This document shows, in pieces, positions 43,573-52,092 of a stretch of DNA of 64,000 nt. The DNA comes from Clostridiaceae bacterium BRH_c20a (GTDB taxonomy: Bacteria > Bacillota > Peptococcia > Peptococcales > BICA1-8). The stretch lies in the NCBI GenBank assembly GCA_000961765.1, contig LADT01000086.1, forward strand, positions 119,281 to 183,280, read 5' to 3'. The position numbers and the translations under genes were made by a program. The notes beneath the pieces are model-generated. The model had not been told where the DNA came from. It made no database searches and was given only the letters and a program-made list of their open reading frames with translations. The first letter of the stretch is position 1; each line of letters opens with the position of its first letter.

Positions 43573-44472
43573 CTATTCAACCAAATAACTTAAATCTCTT
43601 TTATTCTTTTCTATTCCTTGTGTCTGTGTCTTTGTCTTTTTAGTGTTTTTCCTGGTTTCTAAATGTACCTTCAGAGCTTCTGGAGTTTTAATATCTCCCT
43701 GCTGCCAGTTCTCTAGTACTTTATCAACATAGCTAAAAGAAGGATCAGTAGCATGGATAGTTTGTTCTACCGCTAAGAAAACCATCTCATGGGAAAATTT
43801 CCATTGATTGACCCATTTTTGGTAGCATTCCTTCTCAATCTCTGTCGGATAGCTCTTGTGTCCTAACCTTTTTTTAATTTCCACAACCTTATATACGGTG
43901 TAATTTAAATTATCAAGAAATTTAGTTAGACTCTCTTTGTCTTCTACTTTTGCACCAAAAGCCATTTGAGTAAAAAAGCTAAAAGCATAATGCCTTCTAA
44001 AACTGCTTTGGTAGTAAACAAAGATTTCATATAGTAGTTCGTAAGACCAATTATACCGTCTGCCGGCTTTTTCTAGTTCAACTTTTTCTTTAACTGATAA
44101 GAACCTTCCTAGTTTTTTTTCTAATCCTTTAATAAACTGACCATAATCAATCTCTTCGGCAGTTGCCGCCGTTTCAACTTGAACTGGCTGAACCCCCATG
44201 TTTTGACTGATAATATCAAACATCGGTGAAAAATCAACTTTTTCCTGATCGGGATACCAGCTAATCAGACCTTTTTTAACCAGAGATTTAGCGGCATCCT
44301 GGGCATATTTATCGTTCTTTTTCACTTGATTTGAGCCACAGTATAAAAGATAGATAATTTTTCCAAGATCATCAAAATTAAGACCTAAAGGTTCCATAAA
44401 AGCAATTAAATTTTTGGGAACACCAATAAACCCGTTTTCCAAAAACCATGCGGTAAAATTTTGTTTAGTCAT
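43573..44472 (-). CDS. DnaD-domain primosome protein
   Basis: The 299-residue protein has an N-terminal winged-helix-like region (LIAFMEPLGLNFDDLGKIIYLLY) and a DnaD C2-type helical domain at about 120-200 (LSVKEKVELEKAGRRYNWSYELLYEIFVYYQSSFRRHYAFSF, shown here in part), with a polar tail. DnaD/DnaB proteins remodel DNA at origins and stalled forks for helicase loading. It is 18 nt upstream of dnaI. I prefer the ATG at 44472 to a TTG one codon earlier. Confidence 0.88.
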   Translation of the reverse strand: MTKQNFTAWFLENGFIGVPKNLIAFMEPLGLNFDDLGKIIYLLYCGSNQVKKNDKYAQDAAKSLVKKGLISWYPDQEKVDFSPMFDIISQNMGVQPVQVETAATAEEIDYGQFIKGLEKKLGRFLSVKEKVELEKAGRRYNWSYELLYEIFVYYQSSFRRHYAFSFFTQMAFGAKVEDKESLTKFLDNLNYTVYKVVEIKKRLGHKSYPTEIEKECYQKWVNQWKFSHEMVFLAVEQTIHATDPSFSYVDKVLENWQQGDIKTPEALKVHLETRKNTKKTKTQTQGIEKNKRDLSYLVE

Positions 44473-44577
44473 CAAATCACTCCCAAATTTAAGAACCCTT
44501 AATAAATTATACCATCTAAATTAGATTTATTTTAAAAAAAATTAAGCCTCTAAATTACGAGACTGTAAAACAATTCA

Positions 44578-45387
44578 TTACTCTACATGGAGGGTCTTTA
44601 TCCGGACATCAACATGTAAAACATTAAGTCCAGTCAAGTTTTCCACCAATTGGATAGTAGTGATCTGGTACTTTCGAGCAACCTGCCGTAGAAGAGCACC
44701 ATACTGGACTTTAATATCGACCCCTATAGCTACCCCTTCCTCACCCATAGAAACATTAACCTTTAAAACCTGTTTTATCTCCGAAATATCTTGGGCAGCA
44801 GTCTTTGTTAACTGTTCAATGACATTTTCGGAAATAAGCAGCTTACCAAGCATATTAAACCGCGGCCTGACGATGGATTTTTCTCCTTCTTTGCGAGTAT
44901 CCTTTTTCTTGAAGAAAAACTGCAGGGGATCTATCAAATAATTAGGAAAATCCTTTTTTACTTCTATGGTAGGTAAAGGGATAACATGTTTCCCAAAATC
45001 CTTTCTCATTCGCTGAGCCTTCATTATTTCTAATTCCGAGGATATATCCTCAATAAATATTATATTTTGGGGGTCAGGTAAATCCAAAGCCTCTGTTATT
45101 TTGTTAATCATTTTAACAGAAGTTCCCATGATTAAAATTTTATCAGGATTAACCTTTTTTATTTCTTCCTTAACTACATTGGCATGCTCAGGCTTCATAA
45201 AAATAGCCCTTTTTACCGCTTGGATAGCAGTCATTTCCCTTTTGGCTGAAAAACCGGCTAACTTCTTCCCATCTTTTATCAAAAGACCATCATCTATGAT
45301 AGTATCAATACCCTTTTCAGATGCGACCAGCATTGCCTTATGACTTTTACCGGTTCCACTAGAACCTATTAGTGCAAATACTTCCAA
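44578..45387 (-). CDS. P-loop NTPase fused to an Asp23/Gls24-type domain
   Basis: The 269-residue protein begins EVFALIGSSGTGKSHKA, a Walker A P-loop at about residues 7-15, with an acidic strand IIFIEDIS near 115 as a possible Walker B. The C-terminal ~110 residues (VGIDIKVQYG-like GVAIGVDIKVQYGALL, then VENLTGLNVLHVDVRI) match the Asp23/Gls24 alkaline-shock fold. I choose the TTG at 45387 because AAGGGGGTG lies just upstream; starting earlier would add low-complexity repeat codons. The role is unknown; Asp23 proteins are linked to cell-envelope stress. Confidence 0.75.
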   Translation of the reverse strand: MEVFALIGSSGTGKSHKAMLVASEKGIDTIIDDGLLIKDGKKLAGFSAKREMTAIQAVKRAIFMKPEHANVVKEEIKKVNPDKILIMGTSVKMINKITEALDLPDPQNIIFIEDISSELEIMKAQRMRKDFGKHVIPLPTIEVKKDFPNYLIDPLQFFFKKKDTRKEGEKSIVRPRFNMLGKLLISENVIEQLTKTAAQDISEIKQVLKVNVSMGEEGVAIGVDIKVQYGALLRQVARKYQITTIQLVENLTGLNVLHVDVRIKTLHVE

Positions 45388-45705
45388 TCTTAACACCCCC
45401 TTGTTTAAGGTTGAGGCTTCGCTACATTTCATTCCGCTAGGTTAAGGTTAACAATTCGGGGACGGTTCTTGACTTGCGCTCTTTTTGTTATCAAATTAAC
45501 GTTACTAAAATTAAATTTCGCCCAAATATGACAAAAATCCTTCTAATGTTCTGATATATATATAGTAAGTGCGTAAGTGCTTTAGTGAGAAAGTGTTCAG
45601 GAAATACTTCTAAAAATTATTCACACTTAAACACTGTCATTCATATTGACTCTTTAGCTGTCACACTGACATTAAATTTACTCAGAAGCTTACCCACTGT
45701 AAAAT
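45388..45705. other. Gap with repeat words, no gene
   Basis: The 318-nt gap holds GGTTGAGGCTTCGCT and CTAGGTTAAGGTTAAC words, a GGGGACGGTTCTTGAC word like those at ends of REP-type elements, and GTAAGTGCGTAAGTGC repeats near 45567. No ORF or strong promoter is apparent. Confidence 0.5.
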
Positions 45706-46404
45706 TTAACCCTTAAAGATTATCGGTACTTCTCCTCTAAAATCAATTCCCTCTTTGGTAATAGAGCATTTATAAGCATAGGCCTCAACGCCTAGACTCA
45801 AAGCTTGCCGTAAAGTGTTGCCAAATAAGGGGTCCATCATATCATGGGTTGTAAATGACTCAGCATCTTCCCTCATGATAATAAAAACAACAGCGGCTCT
45901 TTGTCCTTTATTTTTAAAGGTACTAAGCTCCTCTAGATGTTTGGTTCCTCTCTCTGTTGGTGCATCGGGAAACTTGGCCAGACCGTTTTCCACTAGGTTA
46001 ACAGATTTAACCTCAACTAAATAATTATAGTTCTGATACTCCACTAAAAAGTCAATACGGCTCTTACCAATAGTTTTTTCTCGATAGCAGCTAGTGTAAT
46101 TTATAAAAGGTATAAGTTTATCTTTCTTTAGCCAAATGGCAAATAGTTCATTTGCTAAATGGGAGTTTAAACATACTAAAAATCCATCTTTTTCAACCAG
46201 TAGTAAATCATAAAGGGTTTTCCTTAAGGGATTTTGGGCTTTTCTTAACCAAACTCTAGCTCCAAGAGTTAATAATTCGGCCATTCTACCTGAATTAGGT
46301 ACATGGGCCTTAATTAGCATCCCGTTTAATTCTATTTCCGCCCGAAATCGATTATCCCGTTTGACAAATATTGCCTCTTGCAAGAAACCAAAGTTATAAT
46401 CCAC
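45706..46404 (-). CDS. sfsA: SfsA family DNA/RNA-nuclease-fold protein
   Basis: The 232-residue protein has an N-terminal OB-like part (RFRAEIELNGMLIKAHVPNSGRMAELL) and a nuclease-like part with IDFLVEYQNYNYLVEVKSVNL, where the D...EVK pattern resembles PD-(D/E)XK enzymes, then FPDAPTERGTKHLEEL. This is the full SfsA signature. The cellular role of SfsA is not settled; it was named after sugar fermentation stimulation in E. coli. The start is GTG behind GGGGAGGAAGA. Confidence 0.93.
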   Translation of the reverse strand: MDYNFGFLQEAIFVKRDNRFRAEIELNGMLIKAHVPNSGRMAELLTLGARVWLRKAQNPLRKTLYDLLLVEKDGFLVCLNSHLANELFAIWLKKDKLIPFINYTSCYREKTIGKSRIDFLVEYQNYNYLVEVKSVNLVENGLAKFPDAPTERGTKHLEELSTFKNKGQRAAVVFIIMREDAESFTTHDMMDPLFGNTLRQALSLGVEAYAYKCSITKEGIDFRGEVPIIFKG

Positions 46405-46568
46405 TCTTCTTCCTCCCCTGATAATATTATCATAAACAAGATAGTAATCTGCTAAACAAAAATGTTATTTAATTTATCTGCATTTATTAGCTATAATGGT
46501 TATAATATACAATAGTGATAAGGTCTTAAGGGTTACCCAGGAAATACTCTTATTAAGCTTACTCAAGT

Positions 46569-46770
46569 TGTCATTGCGAGCCCTGCACTTAATTAAGAAC
46601 AAAGATTATCATCCAGCCAATTAAGTGCTGGGCGTGACAATCTATTGGGTCTGAGATTGCTTCAGTCGTACCTCCTTCGCAATTATCACGCGTTGCACGC
46701 AACCACGGTAAACGAAGGCATTCCCGTCATCCTAAGATCCTTCGGTCGTTCCTCCTTCAGGATGACACAG
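46569..46770. repeat. Two REP/MITE-like elements upstream of the M42 peptidase gene
   Basis: The first (46569-46688) is a TGTCATTGCGAG element with an insertion of about 45 nt relative to the copy at 33671. The second (about 46724-46770) has GTCATCCTAAGATCC and CTTCAGGATGACA ends. Then TATGGACTATGGAC words follow at 46812-46852. The 489-nt gap 46405-46893 has no gene. Confidence 0.65.
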
Positions 46771-46893
46771 CTACTATCAATAGCTTTCATAACAATGACA
46801 AAATAAAGAATGAGCTATGGACTATGGACTATAGACTATAGTCTATTACTAGCTACTAATAACTAACAACTAGCACTGATAAGGAGGTGAATT

Positions 46894-47967
46894 ATGGATA
46901 ACAGATTGCAGCTAATAAAAGAGCTGACAGAATTACATGGTGTTTCTGGTTTTGAAGAGGAAGTGCGCCATTACATAAAAGAACGGCTGGAGAATATTAC
47001 AGAAATAACCTATGACAATCTAGGGAGTATTATTTGCAAAAAAGTTGGTGCTGAGGAAAACCCAAAGATTATGCTGCCAGGTCACATAGACGAAATTGGC
47101 TTTTTAATCAATGCCATAACTAAAGAGGGCTTTTTGAAATTCATCCCTTTAGGGGGCTGGTGGGACCAGGTTCTTCTGGCACATCGAGTAATAGTTAAGA
47201 CATCAAAAGGAAATATTCCGGGTATAATTGGTTCAACTCCACCCCATCTTTTAGATACTAAGGAAAGAGAAAAAGTCGTTGAGAAAAAAACCATGTTTAT
47301 TGATATTGGTGCTGAAAGTAAAGAAGAGGCTATGGAGAAATTTGGTGTCCGACCTGGTGATGTAGTCGCCCCCGAGAGTAATTTTTCCTTGATGCATAAT
47401 CCTAATTACATTATGGCCAAAGCCCTTGATGACCGACTAGGGGTAGCCCTTTTTATCGAAGTAATTGAGGAACTAGCTAAGATTAAACATCCTAATACTA
47501 TCTATGGGGTAGGTACTGTGCAGGAAGAGGTAGGATTACGGGGAGCGCAAACCTCTACTGATATGATAAAACCAGATTTGACCTTTGTGCTGGATGTGGG
47601 AATTGCCGGAGATACACCCGGCTTAGAGGGATTACATATTGATGTAAAATTAGGAAAAGGCCCCATCCTGTTGTTAGCTGATGCTTCTATGATCCCTAAC
47701 CGAAGCCTTAGAGATTTTGTAATAGATACAGCTAACTCCCATAATATTCCTTTGCAATTTGCAACTATGATGGGCGGGGGAACTGACGGTGGAGCTATCC
47801 ATAAACACGGTTCAGGTGTCCCTACTGTTTCCTTCGGTATCCCCACCCGCTATATTCACAGCCATACCAGTACTTTCCACCGAGAGGACTATGAGAATCT
47901 ATTTAGGCTTCTAATTGAATTGACTAAGAAGTTGGACGCCAGTACAGTTGATTTAATAAGGAAATAA
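46894..47967 (+). CDS. M42 family metallo-aminopeptidase
   Basis: The 357-residue protein has the M42 pattern: HGVSGFEEEVRHYI, LPGHIDEIGFL (first metal ligand), AKALDDRLG with the bridging aspartate, TVQEEVGLRGA with the catalytic glutamates, DVGIAGDTPG and TDGGAIHKHGSGVPT with PTRYIHSHTS. These dodecameric enzymes remove N-terminal residues from peptides; some members were misnamed endoglucanase M. The ATG follows ATAAGGAGGTGAATT. It is a single gene with a terminator overlapping its stop. Confidence 0.94.
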   Translation: MDNRLQLIKELTELHGVSGFEEEVRHYIKERLENITEITYDNLGSIICKKVGAEENPKIMLPGHIDEIGFLINAITKEGFLKFIPLGGWWDQVLLAHRVIVKTSKGNIPGIIGSTPPHLLDTKEREKVVEKKTMFIDIGAESKEEAMEKFGVRPGDVVAPESNFSLMHNPNYIMAKALDDRLGVALFIEVIEELAKIKHPNTIYGVGTVQEEVGLRGAQTSTDMIKPDLTFVLDVGIAGDTPGLEGLHIDVKLGKGPILLLADASMIPNRSLRDFVIDTANSHNIPLQFATMMGGGTDGGAIHKHGSGVPTVSFGIPTRYIHSHTSTFHREDYENLFRLLIELTKKLDASTVDLIRK

Positions 47968-47996
47968 GTCTCGACTTATTTCCTTATTATTTTTTC
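47955..47996 (+). terminator. Terminator overlapping the M42 stop codon
   Basis: A perfect 16-bp stem (47955-47970 with 47973-47988) around a TC loop precedes TATTTTTTC. The stem includes the gene's last codons and stop. Confidence 0.85.
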
Positions 47997-48082
47997 TTTT
48001 CCTGCAGAATTATGGTAAAATAATTTTACAAATATTTTGCTTATAAAAAATTAAGAATAGTAAGAATATAGGAGGTGCAATA

Positions 48083-48931
48083 ATGAATTGGGTTCATCAG
48101 GTTCCAAAAGAGCTAGCTGAGAAGGTTGTTAAAATGCTGCACGATGTGACAGGCAATAATGTCCACGTTCAAGGTGAAGAAGGTGAAATAATTGCAACTA
48201 CCCAGACCCACCGTTTAGGATTTAAACATCCTGCAGCTCGAGATATTATGGCAGGCAAAAAGGATTTTGTAGCAATTACGGAAGAAGAGGCAGCGACTAT
48301 GGAAGGGGTTTTGGCTGGATATACTGGACCAGTTGAACTGAACAACAAGAGAATAGCTTGCGTAGGCATTACCGGTGATCCCAAGATGGTTGCCCCTTTA
48401 CAAAAAATGGCTGCCATTATCGTCACCGAGGAAATTCAGAAAGATTTAGCAAATAAACAAAAGCAAGAGATAATTGAAAAAGTTGCTTTCAGAATTCAAG
48501 AAATATCGGCAGCTGTTCAGGAAGTATCTGCAGGAGCTGAAGAAATTGCCAGCACCTCTAGCTCTATGGAAAATGTTTCAAAAACTTTAGAAATTCAAAT
48601 TAATGATATTAACAAAGTCTTAGAGTTAATCAAGAACGTTGCCGGACAAACAAATCTCTTAGGCTTAAATGCCGCCATAGAAGCCGCCCGAGCCGGCGAA
48701 CATGGTCGGGGCTTTGCAGTGGTTGCCGATGAGGTACGTAAACTTTCTGCCCATTCAGCAAATTCCTTAAAAGAAATAAACCAAGTGCTAGATAAAATTA
48801 AAAGCATTATTTCCGACATTACCAACGGGATTAAACAAAATGCATCTACAACCCAAGAACAGGCCCAAGCTCTGCAGCAGGTAACAATCAGTATTACTGA
48901 AATTCAACAGGAGATAATTACTCTTACATAA
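48083..48931 (+). CDS. Soluble chemoreceptor-like protein: sugar-diacid recognition + MCP signalling domain
   Basis: The 282-residue protein has no membrane segment. Residues 1-130 resemble the putative sugar diacid recognition domain of CdaR-type regulators ([40 protein letters not shown]-like [11 protein letters not shown]). The rest is an MCP signalling domain with the hairpin tip [32 protein letters not shown]. It should sense an organic diacid in the cytoplasm and act on CheA, or be a signalling partner. The ATG follows AGGAGGTGCAATA. No chemotaxis gene is nearby. Confidence 0.9.
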   Translation: MNWVHQVPKELAEKVVKMLHDVTGNNVHVQGEEGEIIATTQTHRLGFKHPAARDIMAGKKDFVAITEEEAATMEGVLAGYTGPVELNNKRIACVGITGDPKMVAPLQKMAAIIVTEEIQKDLANKQKQEIIEKVAFRIQEISAAVQEVSAGAEEIASTSSSMENVSKTLEIQINDINKVLELIKNVAGQTNLLGLNAAIEAARAGEHGRGFAVVADEVRKLSAHSANSLKEINQVLDKIKSIISDITNGIKQNASTTQEQAQALQQVTISITEIQQEIITLT

Positions 48932-48959
48932 CAACAATAAACCACCACTCCACCTATTA

Positions 48960-48991
48960 GACCGCTCTTTTATAAGAGAGGTCTTTTAAGG
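48960..48991 (+). terminator. Terminator of the chemoreceptor-like gene
   Basis: AGACC-CTCTT pairs with AAGAG-GGTCT around TTAT, with one G/A mismatch, and TTTT follows. Confidence 0.75.
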
Positions 48992-49032
48992 TTTGTCCAT
49001 ATAATGGAAATTGAGTGTCTACATCGACTTCA

Positions 49033-49077
49033 AAGAAAAACATAGCGCGTCAGGATTTTTGATCTGGCGCGCTATCT
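49033..49077 (-). terminator. Terminator of the Panacea antitoxin gene
   Basis: On the minus strand ATAGCGCG pairs with CGCGCTAT and inner CAG with CTG, followed by GTTTTTCTTT. It begins right after the stop codon. Confidence 0.75.
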
Positions 49078-49080
49078 GCA

Positions 49081-50124
49081 TTATTTCAATTCATTTAATT
49101 GCTTTGCTAAATTATATGGGATTATTTGATTTGGTAAAGTATCGGTATAAGCTTTTTCCTTATGCATATAGTCAATAATCTCTTTTGACTTATGGTTTTT
49201 AAAAGTAGTAGCAACCGTTTCAAGAACACTTAATTCTTCCAACGAGAAACCCGAAATATTAACCTCTTTGTTAGGGCAAATTCTATAACTTATGTCATCA
49301 TAGATAATTTCTTCTACTACTTTTACAGTTGGCAAATATATTATCTCATCATAAGCAATAGGTAAAGCTCCTAACGGCATGTGCCTATAAACCAAACCTG
49401 TCATTGATTTACCATGTCTTCCGTAGAAAATAGCATCGGCATACCATAATAGTTTCATTAGCTTGACTTTATAAAGATTATCTACAAACTGCGAAAAATA
49501 ACCTATAACACTCGCTATCTTTTCGATATCCAACTTTTTATAGCCGTTAAGCTCACTCTCTTCCGGAAAGTTTACATAAAGGCTATTTATCTCTTGCTTC
49601 TTTAAATAAAGATTTCCCACCTCTTCAACCTTATTTGCAACATTTTTGCGGATTTTAGTATACTTTTCTAAAGTAAATCTGTCTTTATGCTTATTAATGC
49701 ATTCCAATGCAAACATTGGATTTTCATATACCATACGCATTATATTATCGTATGTTTCATCCTGTATTGTTTTGGTTTCATACCTTGTAACAGTCACATC
49801 TCCCCATCCAAGCAATGCTGAAAAGTCACTTTGTGTTAATCCATAATAGCCTCTAATATCTGCAATTTCATTAGAAGTCAGCAAATCCTTTTTTTGGCGA
49901 TAAGCGTCTCTTACCCTTAATAAGTTCTCATCCATTAGACCCGCCGGGACAAACTCATTTTCCTCTTCATCGCCTAATGGGCATAAATAATATACTTCTT
50001 CGTAATCGACTGTCTCATCTTTAAAGATCGATTGAGTTAATCTTTTCCTTAGCTTTAATGAATGAACCTTATTGCAAATTGGGCAATCCATCTGAATCGT
50101 ACTAATTAAATAATCTTTGTTCAT
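49081..50124 (-). CDS. MqsA-like zinc/HTH protein with C-terminal Panacea (DUF4065) domain, probable antitoxin
   Basis: The 347-residue protein has an N-terminal zinc-ribbon-like segment (CPIC near residue 14), an XRE-type HTH with LTQSDFSALLGWGDVTVTRYE at about 96-116, as in MqsA-type antitoxins, and a C-terminal domain from about 205 with KLMKLLWYADAIFYGRHGKSMTGLVYRHMPLG (read in part), the signature of Panacea/SocA (DUF4065). Panacea-domain proteins are established antitoxins for many unrelated toxins. The gene directly upstream encodes a small protein of unknown fold, so this is a likely toxin-antitoxin pair. The HTH should bind the palindrome in the shared promoter. Confidence 0.85.
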   Translation of the reverse strand: MNKDYLISTIQMDCPICNKVHSLKLRKRLTQSIFKDETVDYEEVYYLCPLGDEEENEFVPAGLMDENLLRVRDAYRQKKDLLTSNEIADIRGYYGLTQSDFSALLGWGDVTVTRYETKTIQDETYDNIMRMVYENPMFALECINKHKDRFTLEKYTKIRKNVANKVEEVGNLYLKKQEINSLYVNFPEESELNGYKKLDIEKIASVIGYFSQFVDNLYKVKLMKLLWYADAIFYGRHGKSMTGLVYRHMPLGALPIAYDEIIYLPTVKVVEEIIYDDISYRICPNKEVNISGFSLEELSVLETVATTFKNHKSKEIIDYMHKEKAYTDTLPNQIIPYNLAKQLNELK

Positions 50125-50151
50125 ATTTTTACACTCCCTTTTATACCAAAA

Positions 50152-50565
50152 TTAGGTGTGATGTCCTTTGGTCGGTAAAGGATACCTAGCGAAATGAAAA
50201 GAAACGCAAAACACTTTGCAATTTTTCCGGTCTCTAATTTTCGCCTTTATGTATACCTCCCTGTTTTTTATTCTTTTACCAAAGGCAAAAAAAGGTGGTA
50301 AGTTATTATCCTTGTCATCAATAAAAGTCTCCAAATACTCTGAAATATCTAAAGCTAACATCTGGTTTACAACATCGTTCTTATCAAAATCAAGAACTAG
50401 CAAAGTATTGGCAGTTGTATAGGGATCGGTTGGCAGTTCACTACTTTTCTTTAGCAATATATCTAAATCCCTTGATGCATCAAAATTCGGGTCAGTAAAT
50501 ACTTCTTTAAGTTCCTTAAGAAATGCTATTACATCAGTTTCAGGCGAAATTATCTTTAAACTCAC
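50152..50565 (-). CDS. Putative toxin partner of the Panacea antitoxin
   Basis: The 137-residue protein begins SLKIISPETDVIAFLKELKEVF, is acidic in the middle and ends with a basic, beta-rich part (GKRIKNREVYIKAKIRDRK, CVSFHFARYPL). I do not recognise a named family. Its position 27 nt upstream of a Panacea-domain antitoxin and its size suggest a toxin. The GTG start at 50565 follows GCAGGAGGTGAAGAA; an in-frame ATG 51 nt upstream would fall inside the promoter and is rejected. Confidence 0.65.
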   Translation of the reverse strand: MSLKIISPETDVIAFLKELKEVFTDPNFDASRDLDILLKKSSELPTDPYTTANTLLVLDFDKNDVVNQMLALDISEYLETFIDDKDNNLPPFFAFGKRIKNREVYIKAKIRDRKNCKVFCVSFHFARYPLPTKGHHT

Positions 50566-50586
50566 TTCTTCACCTCCTGCAATAAC

Positions 50587-50616
50587 ATTGTATGCTATCA
50601 ATTGATAGTATGTCAA
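50587..50616 (-). promoter_or_regulatory. Promoter with palindromic operator for the toxin-antitoxin pair
   Basis: On the minus strand TTGACA and TACAAT are spaced by 18 nt. The spacer contains the perfect palindrome CTATCAATTGATAG (50595-50608). An XRE-type antitoxin bound there would block RNA polymerase, the usual autoregulation of type II systems. Confidence 0.8.
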
Positions 50617-50799
50617 TTAAAAACTTACTTTTGATAATTATATCATAAACAAAATTTCAATTAAATAAACCTTAGAAAACAAAAATCCGGTAAATTTAAT
50701 TGCAAACCTCAATCGGTACTTCTTACCAAGTGTTATATAGTTTTTCTTTCGTTCCAATTTAATTATTGTTAAGGTTTGTCCATTATAATTAAAACACAA

Positions 50800-50860
50800 G
50801 TAACCCCTAATTGTTTAGGGTATTTCTATGAACCTTAAAAAGTCTGATCTACTGAAATAG
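50800..50860 (+). pseudogene. agrD-type cyclic autoinducer precursor, broken copy
   Basis: The frame reads VTPNCLGYFYEP-stop, the same autoinducer core as the intact agrD at 62756-62887. The start codon, ribosome site and 24 leader residues are deleted, a stop replaces the glutamate after EP, and an extra base follows. It cannot be expressed as a precursor. Confidence 0.85.
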
Positions 50861-50875
50861 AATTTAAAGCAAATG

Positions 50876-50927
50876 AAAAATCCCTGTCAATAGATAAACC
50901 TACGGTTATGTTTTGACAGGGATTTTT
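50876..50927 (+). terminator. Terminator in repeat copy 1
   Basis: AAAAATCCCTGTCA pairs with TGACAGGGATTTTT, followed by a T-run. The 24-nt loop can itself pair (ATAAACC with GGTTAT) and is identical in the other copy. Confidence 0.8.
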
Positions 50928-50992
50928 TAACCTAACCTACCTAGGAAAGTCATGCAGTTAAAATAATGAGATTTTGGAAAGGAGGACTGATT

Positions 50993-51118
50993 ATGAGTAG
51001 AATAAGGGCTCCCGACAAAAAAGTTTATCCCCCAGCTAAAATGAAATGCCGCGCAAAGTATATCAATTTTGGGCAAATAAAGCTTATTAAGAAAATTATA
51101 TCACAAAAGGGAATTTAA
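50993..51118 (+). CDS. Small ORF (41 aa) behind strong ribosome site, function unknown
   Basis: MSRIRAPDKKVYPPAKMKCR opens a basic peptide with no recognised domain, preceded by GGAAAGGAGG. In the second repeat copy (63016) the same ORF is shortened to 17 codons by a frameshift. Either copy could be a remnant. Confidence 0.35.
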   Translation: MSRIRAPDKKVYPPAKMKCRAKYINFGQIKLIKKIISQKGI

Positions 51119-51143
51119 GATATGATAAAGAGGAGGTATTTAA

Positions 51144-51507
51144 ATGAAAGGTAAATTTAGAGTTATCCCTATAGTTTTATAGTATTTCAATAACTTCTCT
51201 CGCAAATAATAAGTTGACCTCCATTGGCGTAGCTGATACTTATTATGGTTTATATAATGCAACACTTGGTTCAAGTGATCCGCAACATCGTTGTTCTAAA
51301 TTTGAGATTAATTTAAATAGAAATAGACTAGATAGTCAGACATCTACATTCAAAAGAAGTGTTGCCGCTCATGAATTTGGGCACGTTTTTGGTTTATCAG
51401 ACCTTTATAATGCATTTCCAGCTTCCCTAATGGACCAAAACAGAAACAGAAATATAATATTTACACCACAACCTGATGATATTAATGGAGTTAATGCAAA
51501 TTATTAA
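51144..51507 (+). pseudogene. Secreted HEXXH metalloprotease, disrupted
   Basis: An ATG at 51144 behind AGGAGGTATTTAA opens the signal-peptide start MKGKFRVIPIVL, which meets a TAG at 51180. The next frame continues the hydrophobic and small-residue part (YSISITSLANN) and then a protease domain with HEFGHVFGLSD, a zinc motif with aspartate in the third ligand place as in snapalysin-like enzymes. One frameshift therefore splits the signal peptide from the enzyme. The mature part, about 100 residues, also looks shorter than usual for matrixin-like secreted proteases, suggesting an internal loss. Confidence 0.75.
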
Positions 51508-51546
51508 ATTTTTTGTGATTTAAACGTATAAAGGAGCTGTTTAATT

Positions 51547-52092
51547 ATGAAAAAAGGTAGATATATATTATTAACTCTACTGGTTATGGGATTGATATTA
51601 ACACAATTGGTAGGATGTAGTTCTAAAAAAGAAGCTATCAAAGAATCCGGTGAGACCGTTGTTCATGCGGATTATGAAATGTATGGTGATATTGAAAAGT
51701 TAGTTAATAATTCAGATATTATTATTACCGGAAAAGTTAAAAAAGTTAACTCTGCACAGGAAATTAATGTTAGTTTAGAAAAAGATAACCCACTATACCA
51801 TGTTTATACTGTATCTGAAATTGTGGTTGAAAAAGTTATTAAAGGAAATATCAACCCTGGGGATGTTGTAAAGGTAAAACAATTGGGCGGGGAAGTTAAG
51901 AATATTAAATATGTAGAACAAAATGTCAAGTATTTCTCAAAAAATATGAAAGGTATGTTTTTCCTAAAAACTTATTCCAATGATATCCCTTGTAGTTTAT
52001 TAAATCCAGTTCAGGGTGATATAGAAATTATTGATGAAATTGCTAAGCCACATAAAAACAATATCTTGTTTGTAAATATTACAGAAGAGTAA
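51547..52092 (+). CDS. Hypothetical lipoprotein
   Basis: The 181-residue protein has a typical lipoprotein signal (LVGCSS, cysteine 24) and a beta-rich mature domain with DIIITGKVKKV, VSEIVVEKVIKGNINPGDVVKVKQLGG. This pattern is common in small secreted lipoproteins of Firmicutes found near cell-surface proteases; no enzymatic motif is seen. The ATG follows AAAGGAGCTG, 39 nt after the broken protease gene, so the two were probably an operon. Confidence 0.7.
   Translation: MKKGRYILLTLLVMGLILTQLVGCSSKKEAIKESGETVVHADYEMYGDIEKLVNNSDIIITGKVKKVNSAQEINVSLEKDNPLYHVYTVSEIVVEKVIKGNINPGDVVKVKQLGGEVKNIKYVEQNVKYFSKNMKGMFFLKTYSNDIPCSLLNPVQGDIEIIDEIAKPHKNNILFVNITEE

Larger units (their letters stand above)
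50746..51110 (+). repeat. Direct repeat copy 1 (agrD module)
   Basis: About 365 nt closely match 62676-63134 in the same orientation, except for a deletion of about 94 nt that removes the agrD start and leader. Shared parts are the CTTTCGTTCC and GGTTTGTCCATTATAAT upstream words, the agrD core, a terminator hairpin with identical loop, and a small ORF behind GGAAAGGAGG. Confidence 0.9.

Noticed and set aside
50566..50616. Longer N-terminus for the putative toxin starting at the upstream ATG
   Set aside because: It would place the start inside the -35/-10 promoter; the GTG at 50565 has a strong site.
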